A stretch of DNA of 57,687 bases from Mycobacterium attenuatum. GTDB lineage: Bacteria > Actinomycetota > Actinomycetes > Mycobacteriales > Mycobacteriaceae. Each line of letters starts with the position of its first letter. Positions within the stretch are counted from its first letter, which is position 1. Location: assembly GCF_900566085.1 (NCBI RefSeq), contig NZ_UPHT01000030.1:1-57687 (forward strand), given 5' to 3'. The notes under the pieces were generated by a model. The model was given only the letters and a program-made list of their open reading frames with translations. It ran no database searches and was not told where the DNA came from. The position numbers and the translations under genes are program-made. Below, one piece after another: positions 19,152-30,225 of the stretch.

Positions 19152-19658
19152 GTGAGCGACGAGCGCGACGCCGCCGACGGCGCCGCAAGCGACGGCGGCG
19201 CAACCGAGGACAGCCGCGCTAGCGGTAGTCGCACGGCCGTGGTGACGAAATCCGCGGCGCGGCCGCAGCGACCCACCGGCAAGCGGTCTCGGCAGCGTGC
19301 GGTAGAGGCCGACGAAGACGCCGCCGACCATGCGTCCTCGACCGAGACGGAAGTCTCGAAGAAGGGCTCAGTCAAGAAAGACACGTCCAAGTCGGCCAAG
19401 AAGTCGGCCGAGAAGTCTGGTAAGGCCAAGAAGCCCGCGAAGGCCGGCAAGCCGGGCATACGCACGACCAACCCGGTCATCTTCGTCTACAACTACTTGA
19501 AGCAGGTTGTGGCCGAGATTCGGAAGGTGATCTGGCCGAACCGGAAGCAGATGATCACCTACACGTCAGTGGTGCTGGTATTTCTTGCCTTCATGGTGGC
19601 GCTCGTTTTCGGCGCTGATTTCGGCCTGGGCAAACTCGTGATGCTGGTGTTCGGCTGA
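19152..19658 (+). CDS. secE: Preprotein translocase subunit SecE
   Basis: SecE stabilises SecY in the Sec translocon. The protein is 168 residues. A long N-terminal tail of low complexity (Ala, Asp, Ser, then Lys-rich [20 protein letters not shown]) is typical of mycobacterial SecE1. The conserved part is [20 protein letters not shown], then a single TM segment (about residues 138-158). The GTG start at 19152 follows AAAGGAGC by six bases. nusG begins 31 bases after the stop; secE-nusG-rplK-rplA is the conserved arrangement. Confidence 0.95.
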   Translation: MSDERDAADGAASDGGATEDSRASGSRTAVVTKSAARPQRPTGKRSRQRAVEADEDAADHASSTETEVSKKGSVKKDTSKSAKKSAEKSGKAKKPAKAGKPGIRTTNPVIFVYNYLKQVVAEIRKVIWPNRKQMITYTSVVLVFLAFMVALVFGADFGLGKLVMLVFG

Positions 19659-19674
19659 GGCGTGACAGTGATAG

Positions 19675-20406
<732 letters not shown>

Positions 20407-20477
20407 CCGGCCCACCCCGGCCGAGAGCCGGGCAGTCAAGCTCAGCGCATTAACCAGGAAGGAACAATCGAGTCGTC

Positions 20478-20909
20478 ATGCCCCCGAAGAAGAAGAAGGT
20501 CGCCGGGCTGATCAAGCTGCAAATCGTGGCGGGACAGGCCAACCCTGCGCCGCCGGTTGGTCCCGCGCTCGGTCAGCACGGCGTCAACATCATGGAGTTC
20601 TGCAAGGCGTACAACGCGGCAACGGAGAGCCAGCGCGGTCAGGTCATCCCCGTGGAGATCACGGTCTACGAGGACCGCAGCTTCACCTTTGCGCTGAAGA
20701 CCCCACCCGCCGCCAAGCTGCTGCTCAAGGCCGCAGGCGTGGCCAAGGGTTCAGCCGAGCCGCACAAGACCAAGGTTGCCAAGGTCAGCTGGGACCAGGT
20801 CCGCGAGATCGCCGAGACCAAGAAGACCGATCTCAACGCCAACGACATCGACGCTGCGGCCAAGATCATCGCCGGCACCGCCCGGTCGATGGGCATCACC
20901 GTTGAGTAG
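20478..20909 (+). CDS. rplK: 50S ribosomal protein L11
   Basis: 143 residues. The proline-rich loop [19 protein letters not shown] binds thiostrepton and RelA-linked signalling factors in this family, and the C-terminal RNA-binding domain ends in [13 protein letters not shown]. The start [13 protein letters not shown] is basic, as usual. It is preceded by AGGAAGGA. It is followed after 100 bases by rplA. Confidence 0.97.
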   Translation: MPPKKKKVAGLIKLQIVAGQANPAPPVGPALGQHGVNIMEFCKAYNAATESQRGQVIPVEITVYEDRSFTFALKTPPAAKLLLKAAGVAKGSAEPHKTKVAKVSWDQVREIAETKKTDLNANDIDAAAKIIAGTARSMGITVE

Positions 20910-21009
20910 TTCGGCATAGATCTGCATAAGCCGGGATCAAACCCGCGTGGGAGGGCTCGCTTCGGCCCGTTTTGGAAACCACGACCCAACACCAGATTGG
21001 ATATCGAAT

Positions 21010-21717
21010 ATGAGCAAGACCAGCAAGGCATACCGCGCCGCCGCCGAGAAGCTGGATCGCAGCAAGCTTTACACGCCGCTGGAGGCGGCCAAGCTGGCCA
21101 AAGAGACGTCGTCGACTAAACAGGATGCGACCGTCGAGGTGGCGATCCGCCTCGGGGTCGACCCGCGCAAGGCCGACCAGATGGTCCGCGGCACCGTCAA
21201 CCTGCCGCACGGCACCGGCAAGACCGCCCGGGTCGCCGTGTTCGCGGTAGGGGACAAGGCCGATGCTGCCGTCGCCGCGGGAGCCGATATCGTCGGCAGT
21301 GACGACTTGATCGAGAAGATCCAGGGCGGCTTTTTGGACTTCGATGCCGCGATTGCGACGCCTGACCAGATGGCCAAGGTCGGCCGCATCGCTCGGGTGC
21401 TCGGTCCGCGCGGGCTGATGCCCAACCCCAAGACCGGCACCGTCACTCCCGATGTCGCCAAGGCCGTCGCCGACATCAAGGGCGGCAAGATCAATTTCCG
21501 GGTGGACAAGCAGGCCAACCTGCACTTCGTCATCGGCAAGGCGTCGTTCGACGAGAAGCTGCTGGCCGAGAACTACGGCGCCGCCCTCGACGAGGTGCTG
21601 CGACTCAAGCCGTCGGCATCGAAGGGCCGCTACCTGAAGAAGATCACTGTGTCGACGACGACGGGCCCCGGCATTCCGGTCGACCCGTCCATCACCCGCA
21701 ACTTCGCGGAGGCCTGA
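21010..21717 (+). CDS. rplA: 50S ribosomal protein L1
   Basis: 235 residues, the normal mycobacterial length. Family signatures include [20 protein letters not shown] and [18 protein letters not shown]. The frame runs 21 codons further upstream, but L1 similarity starts at ATG 21010. In many bacteria L1 represses its own operon by binding its mRNA; the 100-base rplK-rplA gap could hold such a site, but I cannot identify one. The stop lies 4 bases before a large palindrome that may end transcription. Confidence 0.97.
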   Translation: MSKTSKAYRAAAEKLDRSKLYTPLEAAKLAKETSSTKQDATVEVAIRLGVDPRKADQMVRGTVNLPHGTGKTARVAVFAVGDKADAAVAAGADIVGSDDLIEKIQGGFLDFDAAIATPDQMAKVGRIARVLGPRGLMPNPKTGTVTPDVAKAVADIKGGKINFRVDKQANLHFVIGKASFDEKLLAENYGAALDEVLRLKPSASKGRYLKKITVSTTTGPGIPVDPSITRNFAEA

Positions 21718-21721
21718 TTTT

Positions 21722-21790
21722 CCTGCACGAGCAGACGCAAAAGGCCCTATTTCTCCGGCGTGTCGGGTGCTTTTGCGTCTGCTCGGCAGG
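21722..21790. repeat. Palindromic element A (GCGAGCAG-type), likely bidirectional terminator
   Basis: The left arm CCTGC-A-CGAGCAGACGCAAAAG is mirrored by CTTTTGCGTCTGCTCG-G-CAGG on the right, around a loop containing GGCGTGTCGGG. Arms pair over more than 20 bp with one mismatch. It sits between rplA and the converging sigma-factor remnant, whose last codons it encodes. Related elements lie at 49496-49558 and 50480-50541. The T-run in the right arm and the position between convergent genes suggest transcription termination on both strands. Confidence 0.8.
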
Positions 21791-23009
21791 AACGGCCGCC
21801 GCATTCGGCGATGCGGCGCCGCAGAAATGCCCGGCCCGGCTCGGAACCGTTGGCGTCCAACGCCTTTCGGTACCAGTCGACGGCTTCGGTTCGGCGTCCG
21901 GCGCGGCGCAGCAGATCGGCACGCACCGAGGCGACCAGGTTCGAACGGGCCAGACGCGGATCGTGGGCCACCTGCTCCAGCGCCGCCAAACCGGCACCGG
22001 GCCCGTCGCGGAAACCAACCGCCAGCGCGGGGTTGCCAGTATCACCGGTGAGTTGGTCAGCTGCACCAGCCGGTCATAGGCCGCGCAGATGGTCGTCCAG
22101 TCCGTCTGCTCCCACGACGGTGCCGTTGCGTGCAATGCGGCGATGACCGCCTGCGGCAGGTACGGTCCGGTCGATCCACGGGCCTGTCGAAGCCGGTCAA
22201 GTCCGCGGGCGATGCGACCGCGGTCCCAGCGCTGACGGTCCTGCTCCTCCAGCGGCACCAGCGCCCCGGATTCGTCCATCCGGGTCGCTCGTCGTGAATC
22301 ATGCAGCAGCACAAGGGCTGCCAGCGCAGGTGCGTCCAGTTCGTTGGGCATCAGCGCGCACAGCTCCTCGGTCAACCGGATTCCCTCGTCGCACAATTCG
22401 TCACGGATCGCCGACGGACCTGCCGTGGACCAATAGCCCTCGGTGAACACGAGTAGATGCAGGCGAGCACATGCGGAGTCCGCTCGGGCAGCAGCTTTGC
22501 GGGCGGCACCCGCAGCGGAATATTGGCCCGGCGAATCTTGTTCTTGGCGCGGGTGATTCGCTGACCGACCGCGGTTTCGGTCTGCAGTAGCGCGCGGGCG
22601 ATCTCGGCGACGGTCAGCCCGGACACCAACCGCAGTGTGAGCGCCAGCTGCGACTGCCGGTCCGATGCCGGGTGGGCGCAGGTGAACATCATCCGCAACT
22701 CGTCGTCGCGGACCGGATGTGGTTCGCTGTGTTCGGTACGCGCCCGAATCTCGTCGATCACGGCCGCCAATTCCTTTCCAAGACGCGCAGATTCGCGCCG
22801 CAGCTGATAACAGTCGCCCGGTTACGGGCGACTGTTATCAGCCACGCCCCGGGACGATCGGGTAGCCCATCATGCGGCCAGGCGCGCAGCGCTTCCGCGC
22901 AGGCCTCCTGGGCGGCGTCTTCGGCAATGCTGAGGTCGCCCGACCACCAGGCGATCGCGGCGACGGCCGGACCCCATTCACGACGTAAGACGCCGTCCAG
23001 GTTGACCAT
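21747..23009 (-). pseudogene. ECF sigma factor with C-terminal TPR-like domain (ECF42-type), frameshifted
   Basis: The start MVNLDGVLRREWGPAVAAIA and DLSIAEDAAQEACAEALRAW form the sigma-2 region. Region sigma-4 (LRLVSGLTVAEIARALLQT, TAVGQRITRAKNKIR) lies in a second frame. A third frame covers VFTEGYWSTAGPSAIRDELC to LVQLTNSPVI, and a fourth covers LAALEQVAHDPRLA to the AVDWYRKALDANG helix pair and the stop at 21747. There are at least three breaks: at the palindrome near 22820, a one-base loss near 22453 (TACTCG where TACCTCG would restore the frame), and one near 22040. ECF42 sigma factors carry a long C-terminal extension and are linked to DGPF (YCII) genes, as here. It is not functional as a single protein. 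Confidence 0.85.
22803..22842. repeat. Perfect 18-bp inverted repeat with 4-base loop, at a frameshift
   Basis: GCTGATAACAGTCGCCCG (22803-22820) and its exact reverse complement (22825-22842) flank the loop GTTA. It sits exactly where the sigma-factor reading frame breaks: on the minus strand WLITVARNRA is followed by a copy of the preceding sequence in reverse complement, then by LRRESARLGKELAAV in another frame. Confidence 0.95.
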
Positions 23010-23019
23010 CGGTAGATCG

Positions 23020-23289
23020 CTAGAGCCCGGATACGCGGGCCTGCTGACGTAGCTGCACGGCGGAAGCGGGGATCATCGACGCGAGCTTGACGGCCTCGTC
23101 GTGGTCGGCTGCGCTGAGCACGTAGAAGCCGTTGGCCACTTCGCTAGCCTCGGCATAGGGTCCGTCGGTGATGACGACCTCGCCGTCACGCATTCGAACC
23201 GTCGTCGCGGTCGACGGTTCATGCAGGGCGGCGCCGCCGGTGATGTGATCGCCGGCCGCGGCCATGAACTCCTGATGCGGTGCGGCCAA
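23020..23289 (-). pseudogene. YCII/DGPF-domain protein 2, N-terminus missing
   Basis: The 89 codons match the C-terminal three quarters of the YCII family, including the signature TDGPYAEASEVANGFYVL and ADHDEAVKLASMIP. The usual N-terminal strand (M-K-Y-hydrophobic) is absent: similarity begins at LAAPHQEFMAAAG, only 7 bases after the stop of the preceding YCII gene. This points to a deletion removing its 5' end. The stop lies 10 bases before the sigma-factor start, so the three genes were once one operon. Whether a TTG-started short product is made is unknown; it would lack a strand of the fold. Confidence 0.75.
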
Positions 23290-23295
23290 CGCCTG

Positions 23296-23716
23296 TCACT
23301 CGGGGGTGGCTGGCGCGACCGCGTCCGAAGGCGGTTCTAGCAGCAGTGCCAGCCACTGGCAGCCTGCCCGCCGGGTCGGTTCGAAGGTCCCAAACATCGG
23401 CCAGACCTCCACCGCGCCGTGCTTGGCGGCGGGAATGCCGCGCGCGAAACCCAGTGCTTCATCAAGGTTTTCGGCTTCGAACACATAGTAGCCGCCCAGC
23501 CACTTCCGGGTTCTCGGCGAATGGGCCGTCGGTGGCAACCGGCGCGTCGGGCCCGCCGGCGATGCGCACGGCGGTCGCCGCCGGGAGCAGCGCGTCGCCG
23601 CCGCGGATCGCCGAAGCCACCTCGGCGTGAAAGGCCTCATAGGCCGTCATTTCGGCGGCTCGCTCGTCGGGCGTGCGGTCGCGCTCTTGGTTGATCAAGA
23701 GGGCGAAGTACTGCAT
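23296..23716 (-). pseudogene. YCII/DGPF-domain protein 1, single-base frameshift
   Basis: Starts ATG 23716 (MQYFALLINQERDRTPDERA), with AYEAFHAEVASAIRGGDALL and VATDGPFAEN. At 23511-23512 an extra T (A in the gene) shifts the frame. Removing it restores ETRKWLGGYYVFEAENLDEAL and a normal C terminus ending at 23296. The DGPF motif is typical of proteins encoded beside ECF42 sigma factors. It is first in the decayed operon YCII-YCII-sigma. The lesion is simple, so a sequencing error should be excluded. Confidence 0.8.
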
Positions 23717-23803
23717 CGTGGTCACCTCATCCGGCAGTGAGCGAAGCCCTGTGCTCCACTCTCTACCTGTTAGACGAACCGTGCAGCCCCAATCCGACAC
23801 CAA

Positions 23804-24703
23804 CTAGGCGGCGACGGCGCCCGGCTTGAGGTAGGTGACCAGGCTGCAGTCGAGCATCTCGTCGGTGAAGTAGTGCTCGCAACCGCGCAGGTACTTCATG
23901 TACCGGTTGTACACCTCTTCGGAGGTGACCTCGATGGCCTTCTCCCGATTCGACTCCAGCGTGTCTCCCCAGATCCGCAACGTCTTGATGTAGTGCGGGC
24001 GCAGCGAAAGGGGTTCGGGGACGGTGAAACCCGCCTTCTCGCCGTGTTCGACCATCATCCCGGTCGACGGCAGCCGACCGCCGGGAAAGATCTCGGTGAT
24101 GATGAACTTGATGAAGCGCGCTGTCTCGAAGCTCAGCTTCTTGCCGCGGGCGGCCATGTCGAACGGGTGATAGCCGACGCTGCTCTGCACGGTCATCCGC
24201 CCGTCGTCGGGCATGATATCGAAACACCGTTTGAAAAAGTCATCGTAATTCTCGTGTCCGAAGTGCTCGAAGGCCTCGATGGAGACGATGCGGTCGACGG
24301 GCTCGGTGAAGTCTTCCCAGCCTTGTAGCCGCACCTGACGTGAGCGGTTGGTGTCCAGGGCGGCCAGTACCTGCTCACAGCGGGCGTGCTGGTTCTTGGA
24401 CAGGGTCAGGCCGATGACGTTGACGTCGAAGCGCTCCACGGCGCGCCGCATCGTGGTACCCCAGCCGCAGCCGATGTCGAGCAGCGTCATACCCGGCCTG
24501 AGGTCCAGCTTGTCCAGATTGAGATCGATCTTGGCGTACTGGGCTTCTTCGAGCGTCATGTCGTCGCGCTCGAAGTAGGCGCAACTATAGGTCCGGGTCG
24601 GGTCTTGGAACAGGGCGAAGAAGTCGTCGGAGACGTCGTAGTGCGCCTGGATGTCTTCCGAGCGCGTCCGGGTCTTCGTCTGTGTCGGCGCCTTTTCAGC
24701 CAT
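23804..24703 (-). CDS. mmaA4: Hydroxymycolic acid synthase MmaA4 (Hma)
   Basis: A SAM-dependent methyltransferase of 299 residues that adds a methyl group and hydroxyl at the distal position of meromycolates, the entry step to oxygenated mycolic acids. SAM motif I is [26 protein letters not shown] and [13 protein letters not shown] are family hallmarks. Features that separate MmaA4 from its paralogues are [20 protein letters not shown] and the C-terminal [10 protein letters not shown], both as in M. tuberculosis MmaA4. It is last of four tandem paralogues, 144 bp after mmaA3. Confidence 0.95.
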   Translation of the reverse strand: MAEKAPTQTKTRTRSEDIQAHYDVSDDFFALFQDPTRTYSCAYFERDDMTLEEAQYAKIDLNLDKLDLRPGMTLLDIGCGWGTTMRRAVERFDVNVIGLTLSKNQHARCEQVLAALDTNRSRQVRLQGWEDFTEPVDRIVSIEAFEHFGHENYDDFFKRCFDIMPDDGRMTVQSSVGYHPFDMAARGKKLSFETARFIKFIITEIFPGGRLPSTGMMVEHGEKAGFTVPEPLSLRPHYIKTLRIWGDTLESNREKAIEVTSEEVYNRYMKYLRGCEHYFTDEMLDCSLVTYLKPGAVAA

Positions 24704-24847
24704 TGTCGTCCTGTTCTCCTGAATAGTGTTCGTCCGAACGCACGTGAAGCCTCGGTGTGACCTGTGCCGCCGCCCTACGAATCCTCGAGGCGTTACCTAA
24801 AGAGACGCGAGCCTTGTGCATCCATAGCCCGTCTGTGGCACAAGAGT

Positions 24848-25729
24848 CTACTTGGCCAGTGTGAACTGATTGCAGTCGATGTAACCCATCCGGAACGCCT
24901 TGGCGCAGCCGGTCAGGTACTTCATGTATCGGTCGTAGACCTCCTCGGACTGGATCGCGATCGCCTCGTCTTTTCGCGCCTCCAACGCCTCCGCCCAAAA
25001 ATCCAACGTCCGGGCAAAGTCCAGCTGCAGTGACTGACGACGGGTCACCGTGAAACCGACTTTGGCCGCGTGTTCCTCGACGGTCTCGATCAGCGGCAGC
25101 CGGCCGCCCGGGAAGATGTCGGTCACGATGAACCTGATGAACTTGGCCATCTCCATGGTCAACGGTATGCCGCGTTCCATGACCTGCTTGACGTGCAGCC
25201 CGGTGATCGAGTGCAACAGCATCACGCCGTCGCCGGGCATGGCGTGGTAGGCGAATTTGAAGAAGTCGTCATAGCGGTGGAAGCCGAAGTGCTCCAGCGC
25301 TTCGATGACGACGATGCGGTCCACTGGTTCGGTGAACTCGGCCCAGTCCTGCAGCAGCACTCGACGCGAGCGGCTGCTGTCGACCTCGTCGAGCACCTGT
25401 TGGCAGTAGGCGTGCTGGTTCTTCGACAGGGTCAGCCCTACGACGTTGACGTCGTACTTCTCGACCGCGCGCTTGAGCACCGAGCCCCAGCCGCAACCGA
25501 TGTCGAGCAGCGTCATCCCCGGCTGCAGTCCCAGCTTGTCCAGCGTCAGGTCGATCTTGGCGAGCTGCGCTTCGTGCAGGGTCATGTCGTCGCGTTCGAA
25601 GTACGCGCAGCTGTAAGTGCGGGTGGGATCGACGAACAGGGCGAAAAACTCGTTGGATATGTCGTAATGCGCCTGGACGTCGTCCAGGTTAGATCGGGTG
25701 CTCGCGTCACCTGCTGTCTTACCAGCCAT
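24848..25729 (-). CDS. mmaA3: Methoxymycolic acid synthase MmaA3
   Basis: A 293-residue SAM methyltransferase, the same length as M. tuberculosis MmaA3, which O-methylates the hydroxymycolate made by MmaA4. Motif I is [20 protein letters not shown]. MmaA3-type text includes SITGLHVKQVMERGIPLTME and the end GYIDCNQFTLAK. The RBS GGAGG stands four bases before the ATG. An intact mmaA3 implies methoxymycolates, since loss of MmaA3 function abolishes them in some BCG strains. Confidence 0.94.
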   Translation of the reverse strand: MAGKTAGDASTRSNLDDVQAHYDISNEFFALFVDPTRTYSCAYFERDDMTLHEAQLAKIDLTLDKLGLQPGMTLLDIGCGWGSVLKRAVEKYDVNVVGLTLSKNQHAYCQQVLDEVDSSRSRRVLLQDWAEFTEPVDRIVVIEALEHFGFHRYDDFFKFAYHAMPGDGVMLLHSITGLHVKQVMERGIPLTMEMAKFIRFIVTDIFPGGRLPLIETVEEHAAKVGFTVTRRQSLQLDFARTLDFWAEALEARKDEAIAIQSEEVYDRYMKYLTGCAKAFRMGYIDCNQFTLAK

Positions 25730-25866
25730 ATGTCCTCCAAGAACAGATGAGCACCTTCACAGGGTGATCATCCACGGCACCCTACACCGGGTAGGGCGCA
25801 ACCATCGCATTGAAAGTCGCTGAGAGGCCGGTTTTTCCAGACCGGGACCTGCGATGGTCGCAGTCA

Positions 25867-26730
25867 CTACTTCTCCAGGGTGAACTGGTTGACGTCGATG
25901 TAGCCGATGCGGAACGCGTTGGCGCAGCCGGTCAGGTACTTCATGTAGCGCTCGTAGACCTCTTCGGACTGGACGGCGATGGCCTCGTCCTGGTGCGCCT
26001 CCAGCGCCTCCGCCCAAAGGTCCAGGGTCCGCGCGTAGTGCGGCTGCAGTGACTGCCGTCGAGTCAGCGTGAATCCGCCCTTGCCGGCGTGCTCCTCGAC
26101 TTTCTCGATTGACGGCAACCTGCCGCCCGGGAAGATCTCGGTGACGATGAATTTGATGAAACGGGCCATCTCAAAGGTCATCGGCATGCCGCGCTCGACG
26201 ATCTGCGGTCCGGTCAAGCCGGTGATGGTGTGCAGCAGCATCACTCCGTCGGCGGGCAGGACCCGGTGTGCCATAGCGAAGAAGTCGTCGTAGCGGTCGT
26301 GGCCGAAGTGCTCGAAGGCGCCGATGGACACGATGCGGTCGACGGGCTGGTCGAACTGCTCCCAGCCCTTGAGCAACACCGTCCGGCTGCGCGGGGTGTC
26401 GAGCTCGTCGAAGGTCTTCTGGACGTGGGTGGCCTGGTTTTTCGACAAGGTCAGGCCGATGACGTTCACGTCATACTTTTCGATGGCGCGGCGCATGGTG
26501 GCGCCCCAACCGCAGCCGATGTCGAGCAGCGTCATGCCCGGCTGCAGGCCCAGCTTGCCCAGCGCCAGGTCGATCTTGGCGAGCTGGGCCTCTTCCAGCG
26601 TCATGTCGTCGCGCTCGAAGTATGCGCAGCTGTAGGTCTGGGTCGGGTCCAGGAAAAGCCGGAAGAAGTCGTCGGACAAATCGTAGTGCGCCTGCACGTC
26701 GTCGAAATGCGGCGTCAGTTGTTCAGCCAT
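25867..26730 (-). CDS. mmaA2: Mycolic acid cyclopropane synthase MmaA2
   Basis: 287 residues, the length of M. tuberculosis MmaA2. This enzyme makes the distal cis-cyclopropane of alpha-mycolates and acts on methoxymycolates. Motif I is [20 protein letters not shown]. It carries the catalytic segment [15 protein letters not shown] and ends [12 protein letters not shown]. Its C-terminal half is very close to MmaA3, pointing to a duplication or gene conversion between neighbours. It is 137 bp from mmaA3 and 154 bp from mmaA1. Confidence 0.93.
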   Translation of the reverse strand: MAEQLTPHFDDVQAHYDLSDDFFRLFLDPTQTYSCAYFERDDMTLEEAQLAKIDLALGKLGLQPGMTLLDIGCGWGATMRRAIEKYDVNVIGLTLSKNQATHVQKTFDELDTPRSRTVLLKGWEQFDQPVDRIVSIGAFEHFGHDRYDDFFAMAHRVLPADGVMLLHTITGLTGPQIVERGMPMTFEMARFIKFIVTEIFPGGRLPSIEKVEEHAGKGGFTLTRRQSLQPHYARTLDLWAEALEAHQDEAIAVQSEEVYERYMKYLTGCANAFRIGYIDVNQFTLEK

Positions 26731-26884
26731 GACCTATGAATGCCTTTCCGGGCCAGGATCGGCCCTACGGTGCTCGCCCCAAGACGCACCGAAACGCTCC
26801 CCCAAGTGCTCGGGGAATGTTATCCGATGCAGCACCGCAGCACTAAATCACGACCGAATCTGCCCAGTTCAGGGCTGGTGCGAA

Positions 26885-27769
<885 letters not shown>

Positions 27770-27811
27770 CTACAACCCCCGCTACAACTCGTTACAACCT
27801 TCGTTCAAGCC

Positions 27812-28717
27812 TTAGCCGGCCCTGGCAAAGTTGCTGATCAGCACACTGATCAGCCCATCCCAGAGCGGCTCGGGCAGATCATGGCCCATTCCGTCGAACA
27901 ACACCAGTCGAGCGTCATCGATCGCGCGGGCGACCGCGCGGCCATTAGAAGGCCGCACCATTATGTCCTTCCGGCCGTGGATCACCACGGTCGGCGCCGC
28001 GATGCGACGGTTGTAGTGGCGCAGGCTGCCACTGCCCAGGACCGCGTTGAACTGCCGGCTCACGCCCAACGGGTCGAAGCTGCGGTCGTAGTTCTCGGCC
28101 GCGTCGGCGCGGATCCGTTCCTCGGGCAGGCGGTAACGGCGACTGCCGGTGATCCCGGTGACCCGCACGACATTGTCGACCACCATGTCGCGCGGCGAAC
28201 CCGGCGGCGGGCCGCTGAGCATGGCCCGCAAGGCCCGTATTGCCGGCGGCCGCAGGCACGCTCGGTTGTTGCTGGAGAAGATGATCGCCAGGGCCTTGGT
28301 CCGCTGCGGGAACCGAGCCGCGAAGATCTGAGCGATCATGCCACCCATCGACGCGCCGACGATGTGAGCGGTTTCGATGCCCAGGTGATCCAGCAGAGCG
28401 GCCGCATCGTCGGCCATGTCCTCCAGGGTGTATGCGGCCTGGCTGGGCAGGCCGAACCAGAAGCGCAGCAGCCGCGCGGGCATCGACTGGGCGGGGTCGG
28501 CGTGCTCGGTCCTGCTGGACAGGCCGACGTCGCGGTTGTCGTAACGGATGACGCGCAACCCCTGGGCGACCAGCTTTTCGCAGAAGGCGGTCCGCCACAG
28601 CAGCAGTTGGGCACCCAGACCCATGATCAGCAGCACGGGTGGGTCGTCGGGGTCACCCATGTCCTCGTAGTACAGCTTCATCTGCCCCGCGACCGCGGTG
28701 CCGCTGCGGACCTCCAC
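27812..28717 (-). CDS. lipG: Alpha/beta-hydrolase LipG
   Basis: An alpha/beta-hydrolase of 301 residues. The oxyanion region is LLIMGLGAQLLLWR, the nucleophile elbow is GASMGG, the acid lies near VIHGRKDIMV, and the histidine is in DGMGHDLP. The frame is open for 38 further codons, overlapping the kinase gene. GTG 28717 is preceded at four bases by GGAGG and yields the M. tuberculosis length, so it is the better start. It follows the ABC1 kinase gene by 17 bases and precedes mmaA1. LipG has been reported to have phospholipase and thioesterase activity; the mma context fits a role in mycolate or membrane lipid handling. Confidence 0.9.
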   Translation of the reverse strand: MEVRSGTAVAGQMKLYYEDMGDPDDPPVLLIMGLGAQLLLWRTAFCEKLVAQGLRVIRYDNRDVGLSSRTEHADPAQSMPARLLRFWFGLPSQAAYTLEDMADDAAALLDHLGIETAHIVGASMGGMIAQIFAARFPQRTKALAIIFSSNNRACLRPPAIRALRAMLSGPPPGSPRDMVVDNVVRVTGITGSRRYRLPEERIRADAAENYDRSFDPLGVSRQFNAVLGSGSLRHYNRRIAAPTVVIHGRKDIMVRPSNGRAVARAIDDARLVLFDGMGHDLPEPLWDGLISVLISNFARAG

Positions 28718-28734
28718 CAGACCTCCGCTAGACC

Positions 28735-30087
28735 TCACTGGACCTCTACATCCGGCTGATGCTCGCGGCTGACTTCCACCATGAAGTTGGCGAAGTACCC
28801 GGTGAGCTGCGGGTCGGACATCATCTGCCACTTCGGCGCCAGCAGCTTCATGTACCGCTCGACGTACAGGAACTGCTTGCCGATCAGCACCAACTCGCGC
28901 GGCAGCTTGACGTCGTAGGCGTCGGCCAGAGCCGACAGCTGCCGGCCGATGTCGGCATACGACATTTCGCCCAGCGATTGCATGGTAAGCGGGGTGGCGA
29001 ACTTTTCCAGGTCTTTGGCGGCCTGAGCCTCCGGCTTCACGGTCCCGACGGCGCCCATCAACACGACGATCTTGCCGGCCGCGGCATGGTCCTTCTTGAC
29101 CAGCAGGGCGTACACCAGCTCCCGCAGCAGCCAGCGAGTACGCGGATCGATGCGGCCCATGATCCCGAAGTCAAAGAACACGATGCGGCCCTGGTGGTCG
29201 ACGTACAGGTTGCCCGCGTGCAGGTCCCCGTGGAACAGCCCGTGACGCAGCCCACCTTCAAACACGCTGAACAGCAGCGCCTTGACCAGCTCCGTGCCGT
29301 CAAACCCGGCCTTGCGGATGGCGGCGACGTTGTCGATGCGGATGCCCTGCACCTTCTCCATCGTCAACACCCGCTCGCTGGTGAAGTCCCAGTGCACCTG
29401 CGGCACCCGGATGTTGCGGCCCAGCGGGGAGGCGTGCAGGTGCGACACCCACGCCTCCATCGACTGTGCCTCGAGCCGGAAATCCAGCTCTTCGGCCAGG
29501 TTGTCGGAGAAGTCGGCAACCACGTCTTGTGCCGAGAGCCGCCGGCCCAGCTTGGCCAGCTCCACCGCCTGTGCGAAGCGCTTCAGGATCTGCAGGTCGG
29601 CGGCCACCCGGCGGCGGATGCCCGGACGTTGGATCTTGACCACGACGTCCTCGCCGCTCTTCAGGGTCGCGTAGTGCACCTGGGCGATCGACGCGGAGGC
29701 GAACGGCTCTTCTTCGAAGGTGGCGAACAGCTTGGCCGGCTCGTCGCCGAGTTCCTCGATGAAAAGCCGGTGTACCTCGTCGGTGTCGGCCGGCGGCACC
29801 TGGTCCAGCAGGCTGCGGAATTCCCGCGACAATGATTCGCCGAACGCCCCGGGGCTGGAGGCGATGATTTGCCCGAATTTCACGTACGTAGGTCCCAGAT
29901 CGGCAAAGGTCTGAGGGATTTCCTTGATGATCTTCTGCTGCCACGGCCCTTGCGCCGGCAGCCTGCTGAGCACCCGCGCAGCGGCGCGGGTGACCTGCCA
30001 ACCAGTGGCGGCGACCCGGGCCGCTTCGACCGGCAACGGCACCCGGTCAAGCTTGGCCACGTCGCGGTGTTTGGTGGAAGAACTCAT
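28735..30087 (-). CDS. ABC1/UbiB-family atypical protein kinase (Rv0647c-like)
   Basis: 450 residues. UbiB-family marks are visible in order: the KFGQ motif (KFGQIIASSPGAF, residues 70-73), the ATP-lysine in VVVKIQRPG, the catalytic FHGDLHAGNL, and the metal site FFDFGIMGRID. The C terminus shows no clear TM helix pair. Members act in lipid or quinone metabolism as atypical kinases or ATPases. It is followed 17 bases later by lipG, suggesting co-transcription with the mycolic-acid genes, but its substrate is unknown. The ATG at 30087 begins MSSSTKHRDVAK. Confidence 0.88.
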   Translation of the reverse strand: MSSSTKHRDVAKLDRVPLPVEAARVAATGWQVTRAAARVLSRLPAQGPWQQKIIKEIPQTFADLGPTYVKFGQIIASSPGAFGESLSREFRSLLDQVPPADTDEVHRLFIEELGDEPAKLFATFEEEPFASASIAQVHYATLKSGEDVVVKIQRPGIRRRVAADLQILKRFAQAVELAKLGRRLSAQDVVADFSDNLAEELDFRLEAQSMEAWVSHLHASPLGRNIRVPQVHWDFTSERVLTMEKVQGIRIDNVAAIRKAGFDGTELVKALLFSVFEGGLRHGLFHGDLHAGNLYVDHQGRIVFFDFGIMGRIDPRTRWLLRELVYALLVKKDHAAAGKIVVLMGAVGTVKPEAQAAKDLEKFATPLTMQSLGEMSYADIGRQLSALADAYDVKLPRELVLIGKQFLYVERYMKLLAPKWQMMSDPQLTGYFANFMVEVSREHQPDVEVQ

Positions 30088-30225
30088 TTGTGCAGTGTGC
30101 CAAATCGCGCAGGTCGGTACCGAATCGCGCAGGTTTTCACCGTTGCTGTGGCCACCGCTCGAGCCTGAGGCCGCAGTTTCGCAGCGGCCTCACGCCGGGT
30201 GTCCAAAGTGCGGGCTGACGGGCCA

